Of a DNA stretch of 36,004 nucleotides, positions 16,830-26,081 are shown in pieces. Source of the stretch: Porticoccaceae bacterium (GTDB lineage Bacteria > Pseudomonadota > Gammaproteobacteria > Pseudomonadales > Porticoccaceae); NCBI GenBank assembly GCA_024959305.1, contig JANXGQ010000088.1, forward strand, positions 1 through 36,004. The letters run 5' to 3'. A program made the translations under genes and the position numbers. The notes under the pieces are model-generated. The model was not told the origin of the DNA, made no database searches, and saw nothing but the letters and a program-made list of their open reading frames with translations. Each line of letters starts with the position of its first letter. The stretch's first letter is position 1.

Positions 16830-18344
16830 ATGATAAACCCACTAAACTGGACATTTTTATTCCCCAAATCGGCAGTCAGAGTCGCAAGTTTACCGCCTTG
16901 CCGTCCTCCTAGGAAACTAGTCTTTTCCCTGTTGGGCGCAGCACTTTTAAGCAACATTAGCAGCGCAGCCGAAATAGAACTACCTCTGCTGGGCGATAGC
17001 AGTTCCGGAATCATATCAAAGAATCAAGAATATACTTTGGGCAAAACATGGCTTCAAGCCTTTAGAGGTCGAGTAAAACAATACGATGATCCTTTGTTGC
17101 AGGCCTATTTAGAACACTTGATATACAATTTGGCCACTTACAGCGATCTGGATAACCCCCGCCTAACATTGGTCGTAGTCAACAATCCAACAATAAATGC
17201 ATTTGCAGTGCCAGGTGGCATTGTCGGTTTTCATACGGGTATTTTTTCCTACGCAGAAAATGAAGATCAGATGGTCTCAATACTGGCCCATGAATTAGCT
17301 CATTTGAGTCAACGTCATTTTGCCAGAGGGATCGAAGCCAGACGCAATGCCTCTGCCATCAGTTTAGCTGGCCTGCTGGCAACTTTGGTGCTGAGTTCAA
17401 CGGTTGGAAGCGATGCTGGATTGGCGGCAATGTCTGCAACACAGGCTTTTACCATAGATAAACAATTGCGCTACAGTCGGGGGAATGAGCAGGAAGCCGA
17501 TCGGGTAGGCTTAAAAACTATGCAGCGAGCTGGCCGCGACCCCAATGCGATGGCGGATATGTTTGGGGAAATGCTTAAGGCGACCAGATACAATGGCAAT
17601 AGAGTACCTGAATTTCTCCTGACCCATCCGGTTACAGAAAAACGTGTTGCCGACACCCGCGCGCGCACCTTTAGCAACCAGCAGCGTCATTACCCAGATA
17701 ATGCTGAATTTTATATTATGCAGGCCAGAGCACAGGTAGCAATGCAAAAGAACCCTGTGAATTCAATTAAGCATTACCAAAGGAAGTTGGCTGCTAATAC
17801 CCAGCAGACTGAGGCCGCCCGCTATGGACTGGCACTAGCGCACCTCAAACAGAGAACTTACCAAGATGCCCAGCATATTATTCTGGATCTTTTAGCTGAC
17901 AGACCCAATTACTTACCATTCCTGCATACCCATATCGAGATTGATATTGCCCTGCAGCGCTTTGATCAGGCACTGGCCACATTAGAGCGCCAGTTAAGTT
18001 TAAATCAAAATAGCTACCCCCTTAGAACTTTGCAGGCCGATGCTTTGTGGAAAGCTCACCATTACGAGAAGGCTGCAGAGGTGCTTGCCAAGCTAAGCCA
18101 AAGCCGCCCCGAAGACCCAATGATTTGGTATAAACTGGCTGAAGTGCGGGGACTGGCTGGCAATATTTCCGGCGTTCACGAGGCGCGAGCAGAATACTTT
18201 ATTTTAGTCGGAGCTTTGGATAGAGCCAGAAAACAGTTGGGACTGGCCGCAAAATTAGTAGTAGCCGACTTTAAACGGCTATCCATAGTGAAGCAGCGAT
18301 TGCGGAATATAGCGAATATGCAGGAGCAGTTAGAGAAACTTTAG
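16830..18344 (+). CDS. bepA: Periplasmic M48 metalloprotease/chaperone with TPR domain (BepA-like)
   Basis: A 504-residue homologue of BepA (YfgC), which protects outer membrane assembly by degrading stalled LptD and BAM substrates. It has a long N-terminus with a hydrophobic signal segment at about 31-46 ([15 protein letters not shown]). The zinc motif HELAH is at 154-158 and the third ligand lies in NEQEADRVG (Glu222). A C-terminal half of TPR-like helices follows from about residue 285. Segments [17 protein letters not shown] and [17 protein letters not shown] are family-typical. The ATG at 16830 has no visible ribosome site, and the basic stretch before the hydrophobic core is unusually long, so the true start could be internal. 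It converges with nadA, and the two stop codons overlap at 18341-18344. Confidence 0.88.
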   Translation: MINPLNWTFLFPKSAVRVASLPPCRPPRKLVFSLLGAALLSNISSAAEIELPLLGDSSSGIISKNQEYTLGKTWLQAFRGRVKQYDDPLLQAYLEHLIYNLATYSDLDNPRLTLVVVNNPTINAFAVPGGIVGFHTGIFSYAENEDQMVSILAHELAHLSQRHFARGIEARRNASAISLAGLLATLVLSSTVGSDAGLAAMSATQAFTIDKQLRYSRGNEQEADRVGLKTMQRAGRDPNAMADMFGEMLKATRYNGNRVPEFLLTHPVTEKRVADTRARTFSNQQRHYPDNAEFYIMQARAQVAMQKNPVNSIKHYQRKLAANTQQTEAARYGLALAHLKQRTYQDAQHIILDLLADRPNYLPFLHTHIEIDIALQRFDQALATLERQLSLNQNSYPLRTLQADALWKAHHYEKAAEVLAKLSQSRPEDPMIWYKLAEVRGLAGNISGVHEARAEYFILVGALDRARKQLGLAAKLVVADFKRLSIVKQRLRNIANMQEQLEKL

Positions 18345-19417
18345 AGGCTCTTTTTAAAATTCATCATACGCTCCAGCGCAGTGTAAGCACGTTTGGCAAC
18401 TGCATTATCTACTGCCACTTCACCGCTTCCCTGTTCAAGGCAAGCCAGCAAGTTCCGGAGGCTATTCATTCCCATCCAAGGGCAACTGGCACAGCTGCGG
18501 CAGGTAGCCCCGCTACCGCCTGTGGGCGCAATGATCAGCTCCTTGTCGGGCACCGCCTGTTGCATCTTGTAAAAAATCCCCTGATCCGTGGCGACTATCA
18601 TTTGTTTTTGCGGCAGGCTTTTAGCGGCTGCGATTAGCTGGGAGGTGGAACCAACCACATCGGCGATCTCAACCACGGACTCAGGTGATTCCGGGTGCAC
18701 CAGTACTGCCGCACCTTTGTAAACCTGCTTGATATCCTGAATGCCCTGGGCCTTAAATTCCTCATGCACTATACAGCTGCCATTCCACATCAGCATATCG
18801 GCAGCGGTCTGTTGTTGCACATAGCCGCCTAAATACTTATCGGGCGCCCAGATAATTTTGTCCCCGCGACTATCCAGATACTCCACAACCTCAACCGCAA
18901 TACTAGAGGTTACCACCCAATCGGCCCGGGCTTTCACCTGTGCCGAGGTGTTGGCGTAAACCACCACTGTTCGATCGGGATGCTGATCACAGAAGGCGCT
19001 AAAGGCATCCGCAGGGCAACCCACATCCAAAGAACAGGTAGCCTCTAGACTGGGCATTAATACAGTTTTATAAGGCGTTAATATCTTGGCCGTCTCACCC
19101 ATAAATTTAACACCGGCCACTATCAGCGTATCGGCCCGGTGATGGTTGCCAAAGCGCGCCATCTCAAGAGAATCTGAAACTATGCCTCCAGTCTCTTCAG
19201 CCAGTGCCTGAATCAGCGGGTCCGTGTAGTAATGAGCAACAATGACCGCATTTTTCTGAATAAGAAGCTGTTTAATTTGCTGGCGGATTGTTTCCTGTTC
19301 GACAGGGGATATTGCCTCGTCAACAGGAACCTTACTGAGATATTGTTGAACTATTGCTCTAAGGTTTTCTGTTCTAGGGTCTTCGGCACCTGAACCAGAA
19401 TTGGTATCTTGTTGCAT
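18341..19417 (-). CDS. nadA: Quinolinate synthase NadA
   Basis: NadA condenses iminoaspartate (from NadB) with dihydroxyacetone phosphate to make quinolinate, the entry to de novo NAD synthesis, using a [4Fe-4S] cluster. The 358-residue protein shows the expected cluster cysteines: Cys128 in [11 protein letters not shown], Cys214 in [11 protein letters not shown], and Cys311 in [33 protein letters not shown] and [19 protein letters not shown] are also characteristic. The start is ATG at 19415-19417. A 37-codon membrane-protein gene ends 12 bp upstream and probably shares the transcript. The stop overlaps that of the convergent bepA-like gene, with no terminator between them. Confidence 0.97.
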   Translation of the reverse strand: MQQDTNSGSGAEDPRTENLRAIVQQYLSKVPVDEAISPVEQETIRQQIKQLLIQKNAVIVAHYYTDPLIQALAEETGGIVSDSLEMARFGNHHRADTLIVAGVKFMGETAKILTPYKTVLMPSLEATCSLDVGCPADAFSAFCDQHPDRTVVVYANTSAQVKARADWVVTSSIAVEVVEYLDSRGDKIIWAPDKYLGGYVQQQTAADMLMWNGSCIVHEEFKAQGIQDIKQVYKGAAVLVHPESPESVVEIADVVGSTSQLIAAAKSLPQKQMIVATDQGIFYKMQQAVPDKELIIAPTGGSGATCRSCASCPWMGMNSLRNLLACLEQGSGEVAVDNAVAKRAYTALERMMNFKKSL

Positions 19418-19429
19418 AGGGTCTGTGCT

Positions 19430-19543
19430 TTATAGAGTGGTCAACCAGTAAACAACGCCAGTCAAAACAATGAGTACAACGGCAACTGCTGCCATTGCAT
19501 CGGCGACAGAGTCACCATTACTTTGGTTATCTAAGTCAGTCAT
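19430..19543 (-). CDS. Small single-pass membrane protein of 37 residues upstream of nadA
   Basis: A complete open frame from ATG at 19541-19543 to TAA at 19430-19432. Translation gives a polar N-terminus (MTDLDNQSNGDSVADA), then one hydrophobic segment of about 20 residues (MAAVAVVLIVLTGVVYWLTT), ending Leu-stop. An AAGG sits 11 nt before the start and a TATAAT hexamer lies on the same strand at 19565-19570. It ends 12 bp before nadA, as expected for the first gene of a two-gene operon. I do not recognise a named family. The acidic-head, single-helix form suggests a small inner-membrane protein. Being this short, it could be a chance frame, but the composition and spacing argue for a real gene. 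Confidence 0.6.
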   Translation of the reverse strand: MTDLDNQSNGDSVADAMAAVAVVLIVLTGVVYWLTTL

Positions 19544-19771
19544 TAAGAACTACCTTCGTGAAAGATTATAGGATCAAATCCCAGCGGGATGCGACCATGG
19601 TTTATTTTAACAAGCATTGACTCCACTGTCTCTCCTTGAGTATCAATTGCAAGTAAAGCTTGTTATTCCTTTTTTTTTGGTCGATATAGGGAAATAATAA
19701 TTTAAAAGCATATACGCAAACGGTATCATAGTAGCCTCTTTATGAACCATAGAGGCACTTGCCCTCCGCAA

Positions 19772-21436
19772 ATGTATAGATACGACAGTTACGACCATAA
19801 AATTTTAGATGAGCGGGTTAATCAGTTTCGAGATCAGACCCATCGTTATTTAGCTGGTGAAATATCAGACGAAGAATTTCTGCCTCTGCGCTTGCAGAAT
19901 GGCCTGTATGTTCAGCGACTGGCACCCATGCTGAGAATCGCTGTGCCCTACGGATTGCTATCCAGCCAACAGGTCCGCAAATTGGCCCATATAGCCCGCG
20001 TCTATGACAAGGGCTATGTGCATTTTACCACTCGACAAAATATTCAGCTAAACTGGCCGGTGCTGGAACAGGTGCCAGATATACTGGCCGAACTGGCAAG
20101 CGTTGAAATGCACGCTATTCAGACCAGTGGCAACTGTATCCGCAATACCACCACAGATCAGTTTGCAGGGGTGGCTGCAGATGAAATTGAGGACCCGCGC
20201 CCCTGGTGTGAGTTAATTCGTCAGTGGTCGACCATTCATCCCGAGTTTGCCTTTTTACCGCGTAAATTTAAGATTGCAGTCTGTGGATCCGAGCAGGATA
20301 GAGCCGCTTTTTTGCTGCATGATATCGGACTACAGATAGTCAAAAATAGTGATGGCGAGTTGGGTTTCGAGGTTTTTGTCGGCGGTGGCTTGGGAAGAAC
20401 CCCAGTCATTGGTTCCTCAATTCGCAAATTTCTACCCAAACAGCATTTGTTAACCTATTTGGATGCCATTTTGCGGGTTTATAACCGCTACGGTAATCGC
20501 GATAACAAATACAAAGCGCGCATAAAAATATTGGTTAAAGCTTGGACTCCCGAGGTCTTTGCAGAGCGGGTAGAAGCTGAGTGGGAACATTTAAAAGAGG
20601 GTCCTGCAACCCTTACCCATACCGAAATATCACGTATTAAAAGCTTTTTTACAGCACCTGATTACCAGTCGGTTGACCATGCTAAATTGGATGCACAACT
20701 GAAGACTTTAGGCGCGCAAAGTAAAGCCTTCAGCAGATGGCTAGAACGCAATATTCAACCACAAAAACAGCTTGGCTATGCATCGGTCACCCTGTCCTTA
20801 AAGCCCGCTGGGGTAGCCCCAGGTGATGTCACGGATCTACAGTTAGAATGTATCGCCGATCTTGCCGACCGCTTCTCTTTCGGGGAATTGCGCGCCACTC
20901 ATAATCAAAATATCGTACTCGTGGATGTGCTGAAATCTGACCTTTACGAACTCTGGCAGCAGGCCAAAGCGGCCGGTTTGGCGACCCCTACCATAGGCAC
21001 CATCAACGATATAATTTGCTGTCCGGGCGGCGATTATTGCGCTCTGGCCAACGCCAAATCGATTCCGGTAGCCGAAGCCATTCAACGCAAATTTTCAGAT
21101 CTTGATTATGTTTACGATCTCGGCGATCTAGAATTGAACATTTCCGGATGTATGAATGCCTGTGGCCACCATCATGTTGGCCATATTGGTATTCTTGGCG
21201 TAGATAAAAAAGGCCAAGAATGGTATCAGATTCAACTGGGAGGCAGTGCCAACAAGAACGCTTCACTGGGTAAAGTATTGGGGCCATCTCTGGCTAGGGA
21301 CGCGGTTACCGATGGCATTGAAAAACTGTTGGATGTGTATATAGAAAATCGGCTGGATCAGGAGAGCTTTTTAAGCACCTACCAGCGTATAGGCATAGAA
21401 AAATTTAAGGAGAGGGTTTATGGCTCAACTTCTTAA
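19772..21436 (+). CDS. cysI: Sulfite reductase hemoprotein (nitrite/sulfite reductase family, CysI type)
   Basis: A siroheme and [4Fe-4S] enzyme expected to reduce sulfite to sulfide for cysteine synthesis. The 554-residue protein contains the two-repeat siroheme reductase fold. ISTRQN-type and siroheme-binding segments appear as HFTTRQNIQLNW and QTSGNCIRNTTTDQFAG. Cluster ligands lie in CCPGGDYC (residues 416-422) and SGCMNACGHH (Cys460 and Cys464). It resembles Pseudomonas CysI along its whole length. The ATG at 19772 matches that protein's N-terminus (MYRYDSYDHK). An in-frame ATG at 19742 would add ten residues. Neither has a clear ribosome site. The 3' end overlaps the DUF934 gene by 17 bp. 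No flavoprotein (CysJ) partner lies nearby, so the electron donor is open. Confidence 0.93.
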   Translation: MYRYDSYDHKILDERVNQFRDQTHRYLAGEISDEEFLPLRLQNGLYVQRLAPMLRIAVPYGLLSSQQVRKLAHIARVYDKGYVHFTTRQNIQLNWPVLEQVPDILAELASVEMHAIQTSGNCIRNTTTDQFAGVAADEIEDPRPWCELIRQWSTIHPEFAFLPRKFKIAVCGSEQDRAAFLLHDIGLQIVKNSDGELGFEVFVGGGLGRTPVIGSSIRKFLPKQHLLTYLDAILRVYNRYGNRDNKYKARIKILVKAWTPEVFAERVEAEWEHLKEGPATLTHTEISRIKSFFTAPDYQSVDHAKLDAQLKTLGAQSKAFSRWLERNIQPQKQLGYASVTLSLKPAGVAPGDVTDLQLECIADLADRFSFGELRATHNQNIVLVDVLKSDLYELWQQAKAAGLATPTIGTINDIICCPGGDYCALANAKSIPVAEAIQRKFSDLDYVYDLGDLELNISGCMNACGHHHVGHIGILGVDKKGQEWYQIQLGGSANKNASLGKVLGPSLARDAVTDGIEKLLDVYIENRLDQESFLSTYQRIGIEKFKERVYGSTS

Positions 21437-21905
21437 AGATTATCAGGTTGTAGAAGAGCACTGGTCTATCGTCGACGAACAGGCAGAGTCCCTGCCCTGC
21501 GGCAACCTATTGCTTTCGGTTTCCCAGCGACAACAATTTGCCAGCCAGTTAAAACAACAGGACGGCAAGGTCGGTATTTGGCTCGATGGCAATGCCGAGA
21601 TCGAAGAAATTGTTGAATCCCTATTGGATCTGCCCCTGATTGCAATCAAATTTCCCAAATTTGTCGATGGCCGCGGGTTTTCATTGGCTAGATTGCTTCG
21701 CGAGCGCTATCAATATACGGGTGAACTCAGGGCTATTGGCGGAATTATTCGCGATCAGTTATATTTACTCAGACGCTGTGGATTCAATGCCTTTCAATTT
21801 GCAGAGGGTGTGGATCTTAGTGAAGCGGCAAAATCATTGGATGATTTCTCGGAGGCTTATCAGGTTGCCACTGATCAGACTATTCCGCTATTTAGAAGGC
21901 GTTGA
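21420..21905 (+). CDS. DUF934 family protein (CysI-associated)
   Basis: A 161-residue soluble protein of the DUF934 family, which in Pseudomonas and relatives is encoded directly behind cysI and is presumed to serve sulfite or sulfate reduction. Typical features are GVWL-like VGIWLDGNAEIEE, FPKFVDGRGFSLARLLRERYQYTGELRAIG, RDQLYLLRRCGFNAFQF and a C-terminal YQ motif. The ATG at 21420-21422 has an AAGGAGAGGG ribosome site just upstream, located within the cysI 3' end. The 17-bp overlap implies translational coupling. No biochemical function is established that I know of. Confidence 0.9.
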   Translation: MAQLLKDYQVVEEHWSIVDEQAESLPCGNLLLSVSQRQQFASQLKQQDGKVGIWLDGNAEIEEIVESLLDLPLIAIKFPKFVDGRGFSLARLLRERYQYTGELRAIGGIIRDQLYLLRRCGFNAFQFAEGVDLSEAAKSLDDFSEAYQVATDQTIPLFRRR

Positions 21906-21964
21906 TCAGTTGATTAACAGTCAACTTAAGTAGATAAATTAACGGACAAGCACAGGTTCAGCCG

Positions 21965-23131
21965 ATGGATCAGCATGTTGTTCAGATTTTTTTTCTTATC
22001 TTCACCGGTGGCGCATTAGTAGCCTCGGTTGCCCTTTTTGGTCGACAGCCCTTATTAGTCGTCTATATCGCACTGGGTGCCTTTATGGGTCCACACGGAA
22101 TGGGCTGGGTAACCGATGTAGATCTTATCTCGCAAATCGCCACCACTGGGATTATATTTCTTCTGTTCTTGCTCGGTTTAGATATGCAGCCTCAGGTTTT
22201 ACTGCGAGTGCTGCGACAAGTCACACATATTACCCTGATCAGCTCCCTGTTATTTGCATTGCTGGGGCTATCTATCGCCTATCTCTTTCACTACTCGTGG
22301 ATTGAGTGCATCATTATTGGTGCCTCAATGATGTTTTCCAGCACCATTATCGGCATTAAGCTGCTACCCACAACCGCACTGCATCACAAACATTCCGGCG
22401 AATTGATGGTAGGTATGCTGTTGATGCAAGATTTACTAGCTATCTTTGTACTTCTTGTACTGCTATCGGCCAGCTCAACTGGCAGTGATATCAGCAACCT
22501 GATAAGCAGTTTGATTGCGCTACCTCTGCTAATCGGCAGCTCCATGTTATTGGTGCGCTATCTTCTACAGCCGTTATTTGCACGCTTTGATCGTATCGGA
22601 GAATATGTATTTTTGCTGGCGATTGGCTGGTGTCTAGGCATCGCAGAGTTTGCAGAGCTAATCGGCCTTTCCAAAGAAATCGGCGCGTTTATTGCCGGCA
22701 TATCTCTGGCTACCAGCCCTATTGCACAGTACATAGCCCTTAATTTAAAACCTTTAAGGGATTTCTTTCTTATCCTGTTCTTTTTCTCCCTAGGCGGAGG
22801 TTTTGATCTATCTTTGCTACCTATAATAGCGCTGCCAGCGGCTGTCTTGGCACTGGCGATACTGGTACTGAAACCAGTGGTCTACCGCTATCTGTTGCGC
22901 TCTCAAAGCGAACACAACAGTCTGGCTTGGGATATAGGGTTTAGACTGGGGCAAGGTAGCGAGTTTTCTCTGCTAATTGCCTATATGGCATTTAGTACCC
23001 AACTGATTGGCAATCACGCCTCCCATCTTATTCAGGCGGCAGCCATTATTACCTTCCTTGTTTCAAGTTATATTGTGGTATTTAACTTTCCCAGCCCCAT
23101 TGCGGTAAGCGATAAGCTGCGCAGGGATTAA
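21965..23131 (+). CDS. Kef-type / CPA2 cation:proton antiporter, membrane domain only
   Basis: A 388-residue polytopic inner-membrane protein made almost wholly of hydrophobic helices. The Na/H-exchanger fold is indicated by GRQPLLVVYIALGAFMGPHG, IATTGIIFLLFLLGLDM, and SSTIIGIKLLPT followed by the conserved LMVGMLLMQDLLAIFVLL. SKEIGAFIAGISLATSP is also present. It ends right after the last helices and lacks the cytosolic TrkA-N/RCK domain that KefB and KefC carry, so it is a short CPA2 member that is probably not gated by glutathione adducts in the Kef manner. The start is ATG at 21965 with a weak ribosome site. It lies 59 bp behind the DUF934 gene. The ion specificity is unknown. Confidence 0.85.
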   Translation: MDQHVVQIFFLIFTGGALVASVALFGRQPLLVVYIALGAFMGPHGMGWVTDVDLISQIATTGIIFLLFLLGLDMQPQVLLRVLRQVTHITLISSLLFALLGLSIAYLFHYSWIECIIIGASMMFSSTIIGIKLLPTTALHHKHSGELMVGMLLMQDLLAIFVLLVLLSASSTGSDISNLISSLIALPLLIGSSMLLVRYLLQPLFARFDRIGEYVFLLAIGWCLGIAEFAELIGLSKEIGAFIAGISLATSPIAQYIALNLKPLRDFFLILFFFSLGGGFDLSLLPIIALPAAVLALAILVLKPVVYRYLLRSQSEHNSLAWDIGFRLGQGSEFSLLIAYMAFSTQLIGNHASHLIQAAAIITFLVSSYIVVFNFPSPIAVSDKLRRD

Positions 23132-23160
23132 TCAGAAAAGACTTCTATTGATTAATCCCT
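23123..23160. terminator. Bidirectional hairpin between the converging antiporter and sohB genes
   Basis: A perfect 12-bp inverted repeat has arms AGGGATTAATCA (23123-23134) and TGATTAATCCCT (23149-23160), separated by 14 nt. It spans the TAA stop of the antiporter gene and ends 19 bp before the sohB stop, where a shared terminator is expected. No long T-run flanks it, so it may act as an RNA-stabilising end rather than a classic intrinsic terminator. Confidence 0.5.
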
Positions 23161-23179
23161 TAATGTCAAAAGAGCATAG

Positions 23180-24253
23180 CTAAAACTGTTTATTAGACTG
23201 CTGTGTCAGTCGATTCCACCATCTAACCAGCAAGCGATCGGCGCTCTCCTCGGCAGCTATACCCAAGCGCTGATGTAACTTCTTTTTGTGAATATAGGCG
23301 AGCTCATAGACCTCGGCCTCTTTAACCAGCTGCATTAAATACTCGTCACTGGTTTTTAACTCATCGACCAGTGCTAGGTCTAGAGCGTGCGCACCGTACC
23401 ACACCTCCCCTGTTGCGATTTTTTCTATATCCACCTGTGGGCGGCGCTCGGCAACATAGGATTTAAACAGCAGATGTGTTTCCTCCAAGTCCTCAATAAA
23501 TTTCTCGCGACCCTTTTCGGTATTTTCACCAAATACGGTTAATGTGCGCTTGTGTTCACCGGCGGTAAGCACCTCAAAATCCACATTGTGCTTCTTCAAT
23601 AGCCTGTTGAAATTGGGCATCTGCGCCACTACGCCCACAGAGCCTAAAATGGCAAAAGGCGCGGCGAGAATTTTATCTGCAACACAGGCCATCATATAGC
23701 CACCACTGGCGGCAACCTTGTCGACACAGATTGTCAGCGGAATATCCTGTTTGCGCAGGCGATCTAGCTGACTGCTTGCAAGCCCGTAGCTATGCACCAT
23801 ACCACCGGCGCTTTCCAGCCTGACTACCACCTCATCAGATGTGCCGGCCTGAGTTAGGATCGCGGTTATTTCCTCGCGCAGGTTAGTGACAGCCGAGGCG
23901 CTCAAATTGCCGTTAAATTTCACCACAAAGACGCGTTTCTCAGGCGCGGCCTCAGGTTGCTCAGTATCGGATTTAGACGCGGCTTTTTTCAGTGCTTTGG
24001 CGCGCTTCTTTTTTTCTTTTTGAAGTTTTTTAGACTCAGCTTTTTGAGCGGATTCATCTAACATAGCGAGCTGTACGGCTTCGCTCATTTCTTCGTACTG
24101 TCGATTTAACTTAGTAATCTCCAGATGACCCTTATCGCCACCCTGTCGATTTTTTTGGCTGGCATTGACGATCATTGAAATCAACAATCCGATGGCCATA
24201 AGCGCGGTCACTGTTTTAGCTAAAAATAAGCCGTAATCTACAAAAAATTCCAA
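23180..24253 (-). CDS. sohB: Inner membrane serine protease SohB (S49 family)
   Basis: SohB is a signal-peptide-peptidase-A-related protease anchored in the inner membrane with its catalytic domain in the periplasm. The 357-residue protein starts with a membrane segment (about residues 7-30). A Lys/Glu-rich, coiled-coil-prone stretch follows at about 55-105, then the S49 domain. The catalytic serine is Ser183 in VAASGGYMMACVADK and the general-base lysine is Lys235 in AGEHKRTLTVFGENTEKGRE. The start codon is TTG at 24251-24253. This is supported by the matching E. coli N-terminus (MELLSEYGLFLAK versus MEFFVDYGLFLAK here) and a GGGAGAG ribosome site. It is divergent from nhaB across 218 bp. 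Confidence 0.95.
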   Translation of the reverse strand: MEFFVDYGLFLAKTVTALMAIGLLISMIVNASQKNRQGGDKGHLEITKLNRQYEEMSEAVQLAMLDESAQKAESKKLQKEKKKRAKALKKAASKSDTEQPEAAPEKRVFVVKFNGNLSASAVTNLREEITAILTQAGTSDEVVVRLESAGGMVHSYGLASSQLDRLRKQDIPLTICVDKVAASGGYMMACVADKILAAPFAILGSVGVVAQMPNFNRLLKKHNVDFEVLTAGEHKRTLTVFGENTEKGREKFIEDLEETHLLFKSYVAERRPQVDIEKIATGEVWYGAHALDLALVDELKTSDEYLMQLVKEAEVYELAYIHKKKLHQRLGIAAEESADRLLVRWWNRLTQQSNKQF

Positions 24254-24363
24254 AGTGCTCTCCCATTAATAAGCGATGGCTGAATTATAGATCAATTAAA
24301 TATTTGAACAATGACCACAGCAATTTTGATTTAAGTAATATTGGCTGAATTTACGCGGCAGAC

Positions 24364-24422
24364 CTTGCAAAACGACGCCTGTAAAGCTAAGGTTTCCCCG
24401 ATTTTTAAGTCTAGCTTGCAAG
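24364..24422 (+). promoter_or_regulatory. Nested inverted repeats in the nhaB upstream region (possible leader RNA structure)
   Basis: CTTGCAA at 24364-24370 can pair with TTGCAAG at 24416-24422, and AAGCTA at 24384-24389 can pair with TAGCTT at 24412-24417. The two right arms overlap by 2 nt, so the outer and inner pairings compete at the junction. The structure ends about 50 nt before the nhaB ATG, and the following leader is T-rich before the AAGGAA ribosome site. This is compatible with a regulatory leader or with operator DNA. No known riboswitch class is recognised. Confidence 0.3.
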
Positions 24423-24471
24423 TATAGCGACCTGCAGATAGAGACCTTTTTGTTATTTTAAGGAATAGTTT

Positions 24472-25977
24472 ATGACGCCGATATTAACTCAGGCATTTAG
24501 AAAGAATTTTTTGGGCAATTCTCCGGGATGGTATAAGAGCTCAATTGTTGCCTTTTTGCTTTTAAACCCAATTCTACTTTACGCATTGGGGCCATTTGTG
24601 ATGGGCTGGATGCTGATTGCCCAGTTTATTTTCACATTGGCCATGGCGCTTAAATGCTACCCACTGCAACCGGGCGGCTTATTGGCTATAGAGGCGATTC
24701 TACTGGGCATGGCAAGCCCTGAGGATGTCTACAATGAGACAGTGGGCAACTTTCAGGTCATTATGCTGCTGATGTTTATGGTGGCGGGCATTTACTTTAT
24801 GCGTGATATGTTACTGTTTACCTTTACCAAGATCCTCTTGGGGGTGAGATCAAAAACCGCACTATCCTTTCTTTTTTGCTTCGCCGGCGCTTTTCTATCT
24901 GCCTTTCTGGATGCCTTGACGGTAACCGCAGTATTAATAACCGTATCCGTTGGTTTTTACTCTGTTTACCATAAGGTTGCCTCGGGCAAAAAATTAGTAG
25001 ATGAGCATCATGACCATAGTAATGACAATGATTTGCAACTAACAGAGCGCGAGAAGCTGGAACAATTTCGAGCCTTTTTGCGCAGCTTAATTATGCATGG
25101 TGCTGTGGGCACCGCCCTCGGGGGTGTAACCACTCTGGTTGGCGAACCACAGAATCTACTGATAGCTGAAAAAGCCGGCTGGGAATTTATTGAGTTCTTT
25201 CTGCGCATGGCCCCAGTAACTATGCCAGTATTGGTTTGCGGCTTAATTTGTTGTGTTGTGCTGGAGAAAATAAAAATTCTCGGCTACGGAGCCCCACTGC
25301 CTGAAGAAGTGCGTCAGGTGCTTAGGGAATCTAGCCAACAGGATGAAGCTAACCGCTCCAAATACCAGCAAGCGACCCTGATCACTCAGGCTGTTGTGGC
25401 GGTTATTTTGGTACTTGGTTTGGCTTTCCACTGGGCGCCAGTAGGTCTGATAGGCCTTATGGTAATCGTGCTATTAACCGCATTTAATGGGGTTACTGAA
25501 GAACATCAGATCGGCAAGGCTTTTGAGGAGGCTCTGCCCTTTACCGCCCTGCTGGTTGTCTTCTTTGCCATTGTTGCGGTGATCCATGAGCAGCATTTAT
25601 TTTCACCCGTGATTGAATGGGTTTTGGCCATGGATCTAGCCTCGCAACCCGCGGTGTTCTTTTTGGCCAATGGACTTCTCTCGGCAATTAGCGACAATGT
25701 GTTTGTAGCCACTGTCTATATCAATGAGGTGAGAACTGCACTGGACACCGGCGTGATCGATCGCGATCATTTTGATAAGCTGGTTATCGCCATTAACACT
25801 GGTACTAACCTGCCCAGTGTCGCCACCCCCAATGGGCAAGCGGCATTTCTATTTCTTCTGACCTCGGCGCTGGCGCCATTGATTAGGTTGTCTTATATGC
25901 GCATGGTTATTATGGCTCTGCCCTATACCATTGTGCTGACTGTGGTGGGTCTATTGAGTGTTTTATATATTCTGTAA
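24472..25977 (+). CDS. nhaB: Na+/H+ antiporter NhaB
   Basis: NhaB exports sodium in exchange for protons across the inner membrane, supporting Na+ and pH homeostasis in salty environments. The 501-residue protein (E. coli NhaB is about 513) has many transmembrane segments. The characteristic blocks are [15 protein letters not shown] at the N-terminus, [54 protein letters not shown] and [37 protein letters not shown] is also typical. A hydrophilic, His/Asp-rich loop ([11 protein letters not shown], about residues 178-188) interrupts the membrane part. The start is ATG at 24472 with AAGGAA 6-7 nt upstream. A strong terminator follows 33 bp after the stop. Confidence 0.97.
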   Translation: MTPILTQAFRKNFLGNSPGWYKSSIVAFLLLNPILLYALGPFVMGWMLIAQFIFTLAMALKCYPLQPGGLLAIEAILLGMASPEDVYNETVGNFQVIMLLMFMVAGIYFMRDMLLFTFTKILLGVRSKTALSFLFCFAGAFLSAFLDALTVTAVLITVSVGFYSVYHKVASGKKLVDEHHDHSNDNDLQLTEREKLEQFRAFLRSLIMHGAVGTALGGVTTLVGEPQNLLIAEKAGWEFIEFFLRMAPVTMPVLVCGLICCVVLEKIKILGYGAPLPEEVRQVLRESSQQDEANRSKYQQATLITQAVVAVILVLGLAFHWAPVGLIGLMVIVLLTAFNGVTEEHQIGKAFEEALPFTALLVVFFAIVAVIHEQHLFSPVIEWVLAMDLASQPAVFFLANGLLSAISDNVFVATVYINEVRTALDTGVIDRDHFDKLVIAINTGTNLPSVATPNGQAAFLFLLTSALAPLIRLSYMRMVIMALPYTIVLTVVGLLSVLYIL

Positions 25978-26010
25978 ATAAGCCGACTGACTTTAGAACG
26001 GAAGCTCTAC

Positions 26011-26040
26011 AAAAAAGGCCGGATTATCCGGCCTTTTTTT
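26011..26040. terminator. Bidirectional intrinsic terminator between nhaB and moaA
   Basis: A GC-rich stem, GGCCGGA/TCCGGCC (26017-26023 and 26027-26033), has a 3-nt loop and is flanked by six A on the left and seven T on the right. It therefore works on either strand: for nhaB on the plus strand and for the molybdenum cofactor operon on the minus strand. Confidence 0.92.
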
Positions 26041-26081
26041 ATGATCATCAATCTATCAATACTTCCGCCCTAAGACTGCTA

